Assembly (NCBI GenBank): GCA_050330055.1
Contig: JBHJOF010000378.1
Coordinates: forward strand, 1 to 13,735
Source of the DNA: JBHJOF01 sp050330055
GTDB taxonomy: Bacteria > Pseudomonadota > Alphaproteobacteria > Kiloniellales > JAKSDN01
Direction: 5' to 3'
DNA: 13,735 bases
The notes beneath the pieces were generated by a model. That model was not told the origin of the DNA. It saw only the letters and a program-made list of their open reading frames with translations, and searched no databases. Within the stretch, counting starts at the first letter, position 1, and every line of letters begins with the position of its first letter. Position numbers and translations under genes: made by a program. This document shows, in pieces, positions 5,689 to 12,203 of the stretch.

Positions 5689-6513
5689 CTGCATCGCGTC
5701 CCTGCCCGGAAAGGAAGAACGGCGCTCCGGCAAGCCTTGCTCTTGCTGCTCTGTCTGGCGCTGCCGTCGGGTGCTGCGGCACGGGACGAGCCATCCCTCA
5801 CCGGATTGGAGGGCGGCGGTCGCGCCACTGTAACCGAGATCGTCGACGGCGACACGCTGCTGCTCGACGACGGCCGCGAAGTGCGGCTGGTCGGATTGCA
5901 GGCGCCCAAGCTGCCGCTCGGCCGTCCCGACTTCGAGGCCTGGCCGCTCGCAGACCAGGCCAAGGCGGCCCTGGCCGAGCTGGCACTCGGTCGTATGGTG
6001 GAACCGCGCTTCGGCGGCCGGCGCGGCGATCGGCACGGCCGCGTCCTGGCGCATCTCCTGCGCGATGACGGCTTGTGGTTGCAGGGCGAGCTGCTGCGGC
6101 GCGGTCTGGCGCGGGTCTACAGCTTCGCCGACAACCGCGCGCTGGTGGCCGAGATGCTGGCGCTGGAGCGGGCGGCGCGCGCCGCTGGCCGCGGCATCTG
6201 GGCCGAGCCCTTCTATGCCGTCCGCAGTCCGGACGACGCGAATGACCATATCGGCACCTTCCAGCTGGTCGAGGGCCGGGCGCTCGACGTGGCGCTGGTG
6301 CGCGGTCGTGCCTACATAAATTTCGGCGCCGACTGGCGCAGCGACTTCACCGCGACGCTGGCGCCGGCGGTGGTGCGCGCCTTCGCGGCCGAAGGACTCG
6401 ATCCGGAAGTCTATGACGGCCGGCGGCTGCGCATCCGGGGTTGGCTCAAGGCCTTCAACGGGCCGATGATCGAGATCACCCACCCGGAGCAGATCGAGGT
6501 GCTGGAGGAATGA
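5689..6513 (+). CDS. Exported SNase-like (thermonuclease-fold) protein with altered active site
   Basis: The frame has a signal peptide (basic RVPARKGR, core ALLLLLCLAL, likely cut after SGAAA). A staphylococcal-nuclease fold follows (residues about 45-170), with TEIVDGDTLLL, VRLVGL and DRHGRVLAHLL. The C-terminal domain (about 187-274) carries RAYINFGADWRSDFT and NGPMIEITHPEQIEVL, seen in alphaproteobacterial members. The usual DAPE (D40, T41, E43 of the Staphylococcus enzyme) reads QAPK here, so a calcium ligand and the general base are replaced. R35- and R87-like arginines remain. Nuclease activity is therefore doubtful. The start is uncertain: the open frame reaches back to an ATG at 5551 inside pip. 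I chose CTG at 5689 because GGAGGA lies 5 nt before it and it suits the signal peptide. The stop overlaps the next gene (ATGA). Confidence 0.82.
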   Translation: MHRVPARKGRTALRQALLLLLCLALPSGAAARDEPSLTGLEGGGRATVTEIVDGDTLLLDDGREVRLVGLQAPKLPLGRPDFEAWPLADQAKAALAELALGRMVEPRFGGRRGDRHGRVLAHLLRDDGLWLQGELLRRGLARVYSFADNRALVAEMLALERAARAAGRGIWAEPFYAVRSPDDANDHIGTFQLVEGRALDVALVRGRAYINFGADWRSDFTATLAPAVVRAFAAEGLDPEVYDGRRLRIRGWLKAFNGPMIEITHPEQIEVLEE

Positions 6514-7967
6514 TCGGCAGAGCTGCGCGTCTACTGGGCCCGGTCATCGGCCTGCTCTTGCTGGCCGGCTGCGCCACGGCGCCGGGCACCGGGCGCACCA
6601 TCTTCACCGGCGGCATGAGCGAGCAGCAGGAGGCGGCGCTCGGCTTCCAGGAGCACGCCAAGATCGTCGAGCAGTTCGGCGGCGCTTACGAGGATCCGGC
6701 GCTGCAGGCCTATATCTCCAGTCTCGGCAATCTGCTGGTTGCCACTTCCGAAACGCCCGACCGTAGTTTCACCTTCACAGTTCTCAATTCGCCGATCGTC
6801 AATGCCTTCGCGCTGCCCGGCGGCTACGTCTACATCACGCGCGGCCTGCTCACGCTCGCCGACAACGAGGCCGAGGTGGCCGGCGTTCTGGCGCACGAGA
6901 TCGGCCACGTCACGGCGCGCCACGCCGCCGAGCGCTACGGCGACGCGATGACGGCGACGGCGCTCAACCTCGGCGTCGCGATTCTGCTCGGCGGTCAGGC
7001 GGCGCAGGCCACCAGCGGCCTGTCGCAGCTCGTGCTGCGCGGTTTCTCGCGCGAGCAGGAGTACGAGGCCGACCTGCTCGGCGTGCGCTACCTGTCGCGG
7101 ACCGGCCACGACACCGGCGCAATGGCCAGCTTTCTCAGGCGCCTGCAGGCGCACAGCCGGCTCGAGGCAACGCTGGCCGGCAAGCCGGGCGCCGCCGACG
7201 AGTTCAGCCTGCTGCAGACCCATCCGCGCACCGTCGACCGCATCGAGCGCGCCATCGCCGAGGCGGCGGAGAAGCCGGTCGCCAACCCGGAGATCGCGCG
7301 CGACGTCTATCTGGCGCAGATCGACGGGATGCTCTATGGCGACAGCCCGGAGGAAGGCGTCATACGCGGTCGCGACTTCCTGCATCCGGACCTGGGCTTT
7401 GCCTTCTCCGTGCCGCCGGACTTCACACTGTTCAACGGCCGGCGCAGCGTCTTGGCGCGCGGGCCGCAGGGCAGCGCCATCCTGTTCGACCGCGCCGGCA
7501 AGGCGAGCCGCGCTTCGATGACCAGTTACATCAGCCGCGAATGGGCGCGGGACGTGCGGCTCGACGGGCTCGAGGCCATCACCGTCAACGGCCTCGAGGC
7601 GGCGACGGCGCAGACCCGACTGACTATGCGGGGCGGCACTTTCGACGTGCGACTGGTGGCGATCCGTTTCGATAACGAAACAATCTACCGCTTCGTCTTC
7701 ATCACGCCGCCGGCGCTCACCTCTGCGCTGTCGCTCGGGTTGCGCGAGACGACCTACAGCTTCCGCCGCCTCACGCCGCAGGAGGCCGCTTCGATACAGC
7801 CGCTGCGCCTTCGTGTCTATCGGGTGCGCGCAGGCGATACGCAGTCGGCCATCGCCGAGCGCCTGCCGTTCGAGAGCTATCGCCTGGGGCGCTTCCAGGT
7901 GCTGAACGGCCTGCAGCCTGGCGAGGCGCTGCAGGCGGGCCAGACGGTCAAGATCGTGGTGGAGTAG
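6510..7967 (+). CDS. M48-family zinc metalloprotease lipoprotein with C-terminal LysM-like domain
   Basis: This is a periplasmic membrane-anchored protease, probably for envelope quality control, like BepA or LoiP. The 485 residues start with a lipoprotein signal, and the lipobox LAGC puts the lipidated Cys at 21. The zinc motif HEIGH is at 129-133 in EVAGVLAHEIGHVTARH, with the third ligand in REQEYEAD (E186). The conserved THPRTVDRI follows at 237-245. Residues about 285-420 form a second domain. The end (YRVRAGDTQSAIAERL to GQTVKIVVE) resembles a LysM peptidoglycan-binding repeat. There are no clear TPRs, unlike E. coli BepA. The ATG at 6510 overlaps the previous stop by 4 nt (ATGA), with GGAGG just before it, so the two genes are translationally coupled. 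A longer start inside the upstream gene is unlikely, as it would hide the lipoprotein signal. Confidence 0.93.
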   Translation: MIGRAARLLGPVIGLLLLAGCATAPGTGRTIFTGGMSEQQEAALGFQEHAKIVEQFGGAYEDPALQAYISSLGNLLVATSETPDRSFTFTVLNSPIVNAFALPGGYVYITRGLLTLADNEAEVAGVLAHEIGHVTARHAAERYGDAMTATALNLGVAILLGGQAAQATSGLSQLVLRGFSREQEYEADLLGVRYLSRTGHDTGAMASFLRRLQAHSRLEATLAGKPGAADEFSLLQTHPRTVDRIERAIAEAAEKPVANPEIARDVYLAQIDGMLYGDSPEEGVIRGRDFLHPDLGFAFSVPPDFTLFNGRRSVLARGPQGSAILFDRAGKASRASMTSYISREWARDVRLDGLEAITVNGLEAATAQTRLTMRGGTFDVRLVAIRFDNETIYRFVFITPPALTSALSLGLRETTYSFRRLTPQEAASIQPLRLRVYRVRAGDTQSAIAERLPFESYRLGRFQVLNGLQPGEALQAGQTVKIVVE

Positions 7968-8028
7968 CGCGCCGTGCCGTTACGCGCGATGGAGCAATCG
8001 TCGCGTTCAAGTTTCTTTTATGTTGTGG

Positions 8029-8053
8029 CCGGACTTGACTCATGCTTGTCCGG
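8029..8053. repeat. Extragenic palindrome, degenerate copy
   Basis: CCGGAC (8029-8034) and GTCCGG (8048-8053) enclose TTGACTCATGCTT. It shares CCGGACTTGA with the palindrome at 12907, so it looks like a decayed relative. Confidence 0.55.
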
Positions 8054-8076
8054 TTAGGGCTTGTTCACACAAACCG

Positions 8077-8102
8077 TCATGGTCGGCGAAGGCCGACCAT
8101 GA
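8077..8102. repeat. Perfect 11-bp hairpin with GAAG loop, followed by a G9 run
   Basis: TCATGGTCGGC (8077-8087) pairs perfectly with GCCGACCATGA (8092-8102) across a GAAG loop. Nine G residues follow at 8107-8115. It lies between the convergent M48 and second rpoH genes and may help end transcription, although no T-tract is present. The sequence type is common in alphaproteobacterial intergenic DNA. Confidence 0.75.
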
Positions 8103-8197
8103 TGGCGGGGGGGGGTGATTCATTGTCCAAGAGATCTCAGTCAGCGCGCAACAGCTAGAACCCTACGCCGAAGCGGCACTTGCCAGCCCATGAAACC

Positions 8198-8233
8198 GGA
8201 TAGCCGTGGGACCAAGGCCGGGCATGACAACAA
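8198..8233. repeat. Degenerate copy of the ATGCCCGG-type extragenic repeat
   Basis: Read on the minus strand it begins TTGTTGTCATGCCCGG, then CTTGGTCC. The element at 12904-12930 has GTCATGCCCGG-ACTTGATCC. The inverted right half is decayed here. With the two hairpins above it fills much of the 7968-8259 gap, in which I see no gene. Confidence 0.6.
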
Positions 8234-8259
8234 GGCTGGACTGACAAGATTCGCTTGCT

Positions 8260-9144
8260 TTACGCGTCGGCCAGCAGGTCGTGGGGGCGCTCGACGCGCT
8301 CCTGCATCAGCGTTCTCAGGCGGGTCATGGCGCGGCTTTCCAGCTGGCGCACGCGTTCCTTGCTGACGCCGAGGTGGCGACCGAGCTCTTCCAGCGTCGC
8401 ACCTTCGTCGCGCAGCCGGCGGGCGCGGATGATGACCTGCTCGCGCGCCGGCAGGCTGCCGACCGCTTCGGCCAGCCAGCGCGCGCGGGCGGCGCGATCG
8501 AGGCGTGCGATCGTGACTTGCTCCGGGCTCGGCCGTTCGTCGGCAAGCAGGCCCTGCCAGTCGCCGTCGCCGGTCTCGCCGAGCGGCGCATTGAGCGACT
8601 GGTCAGAGCCGGCGAAGCGCCACTCGATGGCTTCCACGTCGCCTTGCCCGACCGCCAGCAGATCGGCGATCTCGGCCCGGCCATCGTGGTTCAGCGCTTG
8701 GCCGGTGGTCTCCTCGATGCGGGCGCGCAGGCGCCGGAAGTTGAAGAACAGCGACTTCTGCGTCGCTGTCGTGCCGCTGCGCACGATCGACCAGTTGCGC
8801 AGCACGAAGTCCTGGATGGCTGCCCGGATCCACCACGAGGCGTAGGTCGAGAAGCGCACCTCGCGCTCCGGGTCGAAGCGCATGGCCGCCTCCATCAGGC
8901 CGACCGCACCCTCCTGGATCAGGTCGGGCACCGCCAGGCCGTAGTGGCGGTAACGGGTGGCCAGCGACACGACCAGCCGCAGATGGCTGTCGACCAGCTC
9001 ATGCAGGGCGTTCACATCGTCGTGGTCGCGCCAGGTGCGAGCCAGCACCAGCTCCCGCTCGCGGTCCAGCAGGTCGGCATCCATGGCCCGGCGGATCAGA
9101 TCGCTCCTGCCGCGACGGGCGCCTGGCGGTACGGACTGGCCCAC
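8260..9144 (-). CDS. rpoH: Second RpoH-type sigma factor (RpoH2-like)
   Basis: This is a sigma-32-family factor of 294 residues. Region 2 contains LIQEGAVGLMEAAMRFDP and FSTYASWWIRAAIQ (about 75-111). The RpoH box is QKSLFFNFRR (129-138), and region 4 ends in LGVSKERVRQLESRAM (258-273). It differs from the first copy throughout (for example QKSLFFNF against QKKLFFNL) and starts directly at region 1.2 without IRKFPML. In Rhodobacter, RpoHII serves the singlet-oxygen response, so this may be its counterpart; that is inference. The start is GTG at 9142-9144 with GGAG 8 nt upstream. An ATG at residue 21 would cut into region 1.2. It lies downstream of a degenerate phosphatase gene and carD, and an ECF-like promoter stands just before it. 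Confidence 0.92.
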   Translation of the reverse strand: MGQSVPPGARRGRSDLIRRAMDADLLDRERELVLARTWRDHDDVNALHELVDSHLRLVVSLATRYRHYGLAVPDLIQEGAVGLMEAAMRFDPEREVRFSTYASWWIRAAIQDFVLRNWSIVRSGTTATQKSLFFNFRRLRARIEETTGQALNHDGRAEIADLLAVGQGDVEAIEWRFAGSDQSLNAPLGETGDGDWQGLLADERPSPEQVTIARLDRAARARWLAEAVGSLPAREQVIIRARRLRDEGATLEELGRHLGVSKERVRQLESRAMTRLRTLMQERVERPHDLLADA

Positions 9145-9188
9145 GATGGAAGCTCCGCCCTGCTGTTAGAACACAATGACTATACAGC

Positions 9189-9216
9189 TATACGCAGCCA
9201 GACGGTGGACAGATCA
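9189..9216 (-). promoter_or_regulatory. Candidate RpoE/ChrR-type ECF promoter of the second rpoH
   Basis: On the minus strand TGATCT (9211-9216), 16 nt, CGTATA (9189-9194). ECF11 (RpoE-ChrR) promoters are known to use a TGATCC-like -35 and a CGTA-like -10, and rpoHII is a known RpoE target in Rhodobacter. The predicted leader is about 35 nt. The exact consensus spacing is from memory and needs checking. No anti-sigma gene is visible here. Confidence 0.35.
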
Positions 9217-9265
9217 CTCGCCGCCCGCGGTCGCAGGGCCTGCCGGTCAGGGGACAGGGTGGCGC

Positions 9266-10066
9266 TCAGGCCTCGATCCGGTCGACCGGCTCGCCGCTCG
9301 GGGCGAAGCAGGCGGCGAGCAGCGGCCCGCCGAAGCCGCAGCCGGCATCGACCGTCGCCGTGTAGTCGCCGAGCTCGAGCCCCGGATGGCGCGGGTCGAA
9401 GCCGCGCACCACGCGGCGATAGCTGCCGTAGGGATCGGTGATGCGGGCAAAGGCGCTGGCGCTCCACCAGAAGCTGTCGCTCTGCGCCTCCAGCGGGCGC
9501 GAGGGATCGAGACCGGCATTGACGAACAGCAGGCTGCCCTCCTCGGTGAAGGCGGCGCGGCGCAGGGCGGCGAGGAGCTGGTAGTGGCCGGGGCGGGCCT
9601 GCATGGCGCTGCGCAGCGCTCCGGTCCAGCGGGTCAGCATCAGGGCGCCGGTGGCGGCGGCGCGCTGGGCGTCCTGCACGCTGCCGCCGTAGGCCTGCAG
9701 GGTAGCGCCGACCCCCTGGTCGATCATCCAGCCGAGCACGTCGCGCGGCGCGGTGGCGAACTGGAGCTGCAGCAGCTTCTGCCACATCTCCTCCTGGCCG
9801 CCGCGCAGGTAGGCGATGTCGCAAGCGAAGCTACGCGGCCGGGCCAGCGCTTCGGCGCGGAAGCGCAGCAGGGTGTCCAGGGTTTCCGCGACCGCCGGGC
9901 CGCGGCCGATCATGTTGCCCAGATAGACGATGCGGTCGCCGGGCTCGAGCCGCGGCCAGAGCGCCCGCTGCAGCCGTTCCAGCCGCTCCGCCTCGCCGTG
10001 AATCGAGCCGATTGCCCAGACGCGCCGCGCCGCGCGCAGCTTCGCAAATTTCTGGCGGTCGGGCAT
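9266..10066 (-). CDS. Degenerate PPP/metallophosphoesterase-fold protein (probable pseudophosphatase)
   Basis: The 266-residue protein follows the order of motifs in PPP-type serine/threonine or bis-nucleotide phosphatases, but the metal ligands are changed. GDIHG reads GSIHG (D to S21, H23 kept). GDxxDRG reads GNMIGRG (D to N51, second D to G54). GNHE reads GGQE (N to G90, H to Q91). The HAG motif reads NAG (N183), and VHGHTP reads VRGFDP (H to R221 and F223). The scaffold remains, including IVYLGN, EEMW, GLDPSRPLEAQ and VDAGCGFGGPLL. The frame is open and full length, so this is not simple decay. I infer a non-catalytic role, perhaps binding a phosphoprotein or nucleotide. It lies between carD and the second rpoH on the same strand. 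The ATG at 10064-10066 is the first in the frame. Confidence 0.8.
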   Translation of the reverse strand: MPDRQKFAKLRAARRVWAIGSIHGEAERLERLQRALWPRLEPGDRIVYLGNMIGRGPAVAETLDTLLRFRAEALARPRSFACDIAYLRGGQEEMWQKLLQLQFATAPRDVLGWMIDQGVGATLQAYGGSVQDAQRAAATGALMLTRWTGALRSAMQARPGHYQLLAALRRAAFTEEGSLLFVNAGLDPSRPLEAQSDSFWWSASAFARITDPYGSYRRVVRGFDPRHPGLELGDYTATVDAGCGFGGPLLAACFAPSGEPVDRIEA

Positions 10067-10273
10067 GGCCCCGGCGCTGTCTCCTCAGGCGCCCGCGCAG
10101 GCGAGTGAACGACTGGCTTGCCGTGGCCTAGCCGCGGCCTGGCGACGCGCGGGGCCGCGGGCTTGGCTGTGCGTCTTTGCGCCCATCCGGAACGCGCAAG
10201 CCACAGCAGCATGAACGAGTGCCGTCAGGCTCCCGTTCCACCGACATGGCACCGTCCTCGCTGCGCGCAAGCG

Positions 10274-10332
10274 CCTGGGTGACCATGGACCCCATGACCC
10301 AGGGGAAGGAGGGAGGAGCCCTGTGGGGCTCC
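10274..10332. terminator. Two adjacent inverted repeats after carD, possible terminator
   Basis: CCTGGGT (10274-10280) pairs with ACCCAGG (10297-10303). GGAGCCC (10315-10321) pairs with GGGCTCC (10326-10332) across TGTG. On the minus strand the second stem lies 11 nt beyond the carD stop and is followed by a C/T-rich stretch, so it may stop or slow carD transcription. There is no pure T-tract. The rest of 10067-10343 shows no gene. Confidence 0.45.
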
Positions 10333-10343
10333 CCAATGGCAGG

Positions 10344-10847
10344 CTACGCGGCCTTGAGCAGCTGTTCCAGCTTCTCGGCCGCCGCGGTCTCGTCGATCCG
10401 CTCCAGCGCCGCGACCTCGCGGGCCAGCCGGTCGAGCGCCGCCTGGTACATCTGGCGCTCGCTGTAGGACTGGTCCGGCTGGTCGGCGTTGCGGTGCAGA
10501 TCGCGCACCACCTCGGCAATCGACACCGGATCGCCCGAGTTGATCTTGGCCTCGTACTCCTGGGCCCGGCGGCTCCACATGGTGCGCTTGACCCGGCTGC
10601 GGCCCTTCAACGTCGCCAAAGCGGAATCCATCACCTTGCGAGTCGACAACTTGCGCAGGCCAGACTGCTCTGCCTTTGCGACCGGCACGCGCAGGGTCAT
10701 GCGGTCCTTGTCGAATCGGATAATGATGAGATCCAGACTCACGCCTGAGATCACCTGGGTCTCAACCCCAAGAACCTTACCGACTCCGTGGGTTGGATAG
10801 ACCACGAAGTCCCCCGCGGCGTACTCACTTTTCTTCGCTTTGGCCAT
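10344..10847 (-). CDS. carD: CarD/CdnL-family RNA polymerase-binding transcription regulator
   Basis: CdnL/CarD binds the RNA polymerase beta subunit and stabilises open promoter complexes, notably at rRNA and housekeeping promoters. The 167-residue product has the N-terminal polymerase-interacting Tudor-like domain (AGDFVVYPTHGVGKV, then VSLDLIIIRFDKDRMTLRVP, residues 10-55). The helical DNA-binding domain contains RVKRTMWSRRAQEYEAKINSGD (85-106) and QSYSERQMYQAALDRLARE (126-144). The conserved Trp (91) that wedges promoter DNA is present. I chose ATG at 10845-10847, which gives the usual MAKxKK beginning; the open frame has another ATG at 10860-10862 that would add five residues. A strong promoter lies about 200 nt upstream. 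FdxA precedes it on the same strand, a neighbourhood familiar in alphaproteobacteria. Confidence 0.95.
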   Translation of the reverse strand: MAKAKKSEYAAGDFVVYPTHGVGKVLGVETQVISGVSLDLIIIRFDKDRMTLRVPVAKAEQSGLRKLSTRKVMDSALATLKGRSRVKRTMWSRRAQEYEAKINSGDPVSIAEVVRDLHRNADQPDQSYSERQMYQAALDRLAREVAALERIDETAAAEKLEQLLKAA

Positions 10848-11054
10848 GCGTTGCGCTCTCATCTCACCTGATTACACTGTCGGGCACAGCCTGCCGCGTA
10901 CGCCAAGACCCGGCAAAGAAAGCCTCATTTCGAGGGCTCGCGGGCCCCCGGACTCAGGACCCCCGACCAATCCCCAGGTCAGCCATTTCGGGCTGTTCGG
11001 CCGTGTTCACGTTCAGTTCCAGCAGAACCTAGCCGGCTGTGCTTTAAGATATTG

Positions 11055-11083
11055 TTTATACTACATTACAACAAAAAAAGCAA
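11055..11083 (-). promoter_or_regulatory. Vegetative-type promoter of carD
   Basis: On the minus strand TTGCTT (11078-11083), exactly 17 nt, TATAAA (11055-11060), inside the most AT-rich stretch of the window. It predicts a start near 11048 and a leader of about 200 nt before carD. The leader (10848-11047) has GC-rich inverted segments but no recognised riboswitch or ORF. The T7 run in the spacer could also serve as a terminator tail for fdxA. Confidence 0.6.
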
Positions 11084-11111
11084 CTCCTGCTGCAACGCAA
11101 CAGACCCGCTT

Positions 11112-11141
11112 CCGCGGCCCATGTCGCGGGAGGGGCCGCGG
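11112..11141. repeat. Inverted repeat downstream of fdxA, possible terminator
   Basis: CCGCGGCC (11112-11119) and GGCCGCGG (11134-11141) form a perfect 8-bp stem around 14 nt. It lies 38 nt beyond the fdxA stop. The T-rich run (minus strand, 11073-11079) is about 30 nt further on, too far for a classic intrinsic terminator. Confidence 0.4.
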
Positions 11142-11179
11142 GCGGCCCGCTTGTTAGATAGGGCGCCGCAGGGCCGGCG

Positions 11180-11524
11180 TCAGCCCTGATCCGTGTTGCC
11201 CGGGTTGGGCGAGAAGTACTTCTCGTACTTGTCGGCTTCGCCGCGATGCTCGTCGGCGTCGGCGGGAGGCGTGCCCTTGCGGGTGATGTTGGGCCAGGTC
11301 TCGCTCTGGGTCCGGTTCAGCTCGAGCCAGGCCTCGGCCTGCGGATCGGTGTCGGGCACGATGGCTTCCGGCGGACACTCCGGCTCGCAGACGCCACAAT
11401 CGATGCATTCATCGGGGTGGATGACCAGCATGTTCTCGCCCTCGTAGAAGCAGTCGACCGGGCAGACCTCCACGCAGTCCATGTACTTGCACCTGATGCA
11501 GGCTTCCGTGACGACATAGGTCAT
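11180..11524 (-). CDS. fdxA: Seven-iron ferredoxin FdxA ([3Fe-4S][4Fe-4S])
   Basis: This is a small soluble electron carrier. The 114 residues show the classic pattern. C9, C17 and C50 should hold the [3Fe-4S] cluster. C21, C40, C43 and C46 should hold the [4Fe-4S] cluster. The motifs are CIRCKYMDCVEVCPVDCF and CIDCGVCEPECP. The free cysteines C12 and C25 are also kept, as in Azotobacter ferredoxin I. The acidic tail (WPNITRKGTPPADADEH) is typical of alphaproteobacterial FdxA. The ATG at 11522-11524 has AGGAG upstream; the open frame continues further but lacks homology. The electron partner is unknown. The TerB-like gene lies 101 nt upstream on the same strand and may be cotranscribed. Confidence 0.97.
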   Translation of the reverse strand: MTYVVTEACIRCKYMDCVEVCPVDCFYEGENMLVIHPDECIDCGVCEPECPPEAIVPDTDPQAEAWLELNRTQSETWPNITRKGTPPADADEHRGEADKYEKYFSPNPGNTDQG

Positions 11525-11625
11525 CGCTCGACACTCCTCATGCGGCCCTCTTGCGGCGCCGCTCTGCGGCTTCGCCTCCCAGCACATTGCGGAGGCATTG
11601 CAGCGGGCATCTCCGCGGGCCTCGC

Positions 11626-12108
11626 TCAGGCGTCCAGTCCGAGGCGCGCCAAGGCCCGTTTGCGCGCTTCGCCGCTGTCCCGGTCCGGCACGTGGATCAG
11701 CCCAGCGATGCGGCGCATAAGACTGGCTTCGTGGTCGTGCAGGCGGCCATCGACATAGACCACCTGCCACAGCATCTCCAGCAGCTCGACGCGCTCCTCG
11801 AACGAGAAGCGATCGTTCACCACGCGGGTGAAGGCGAAGAGCTGCGTCGATTCCGCAACCCATTCTTCTGCAGCGTCGAGAAGCGTTGCGGCTTCCTCGT
11901 CGCTCAACGCAAAGCGGTGCTTCACCAGGTCCGCGATCTTGGCCCGTTCGCTGGCGTCGATGTCGTCGTCCATGCGCGCCGCTTCAACCAGCAATGCGGC
12001 GGCAGCCAGCTGCAGTTCGTCGCCGCCGTGTCGCCGGCCCTCCGCCGGCCGGCCGCCGCGATCGACGAACAGAGCCTTGATCCGGTTCAGCACGGCATTG
12101 CGTATCAT
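11626..12108 (-). CDS. TerB-like family protein
   Basis: TerB-like domains are all-helical and acidic, found in tellurite-resistance proteins and many proteins of unknown role. The 160-residue product has the internal two-fold pattern of the family: LLVEAARMDDDIDASERAKI (about 40-59) and VVYVDGRLHDHEASLMRRIAGL (about 116-137). Each has an Asp-rich turn before an amphipathic helix. The N-terminus (MIRNAVLNRIKALF) is an amphipathic helix that could touch the membrane. The ATG at 12106-12108 has no clear ribosome site. No other ter genes are present, so a tellurite role is unlikely. Its start faces the divergent methyltransferase gene across 95 nt. Confidence 0.85.
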   Translation of the reverse strand: MIRNAVLNRIKALFVDRGGRPAEGRRHGGDELQLAAAALLVEAARMDDDIDASERAKIADLVKHRFALSDEEAATLLDAAEEWVAESTQLFAFTRVVNDRFSFEERVELLEMLWQVVYVDGRLHDHEASLMRRIAGLIHVPDRDSGEARKRALARLGLDA

Positions 12109-12203
12109 GGCCGCGCCGCGGCGCGCAACCCTAGCTATTCTGCGGCTTTAGGACGCTTGTTCCGGGGCTGGACGGGTGGCCTGGCGGGGCCTAACCTGCG
12201 ATC

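Noticed and set aside
4783..6483. 566-residue minus-strand frame across pip and the SNase-like gene
   Set aside because: It is out of frame with pip and antisense to the exported protein, with Arg/Gly/Ala-rich shadow composition.
8281..9441. 386-residue plus-strand frame over the second rpoH
   Set aside because: It is antisense to a gene with unmistakable sigma-factor motifs, and has no domain character.
11525..11863. N-terminal extension of the fdxA frame
   Set aside because: The extension overlaps the TerB-like gene and lacks homology; the ribosome site at AGGAG before 11524 gives the standard FdxA start.
11626..12108. A tellurite-resistance system
   Set aside because: Only a lone TerB-like domain is present, with no terC, terD or terZ genes nearby.
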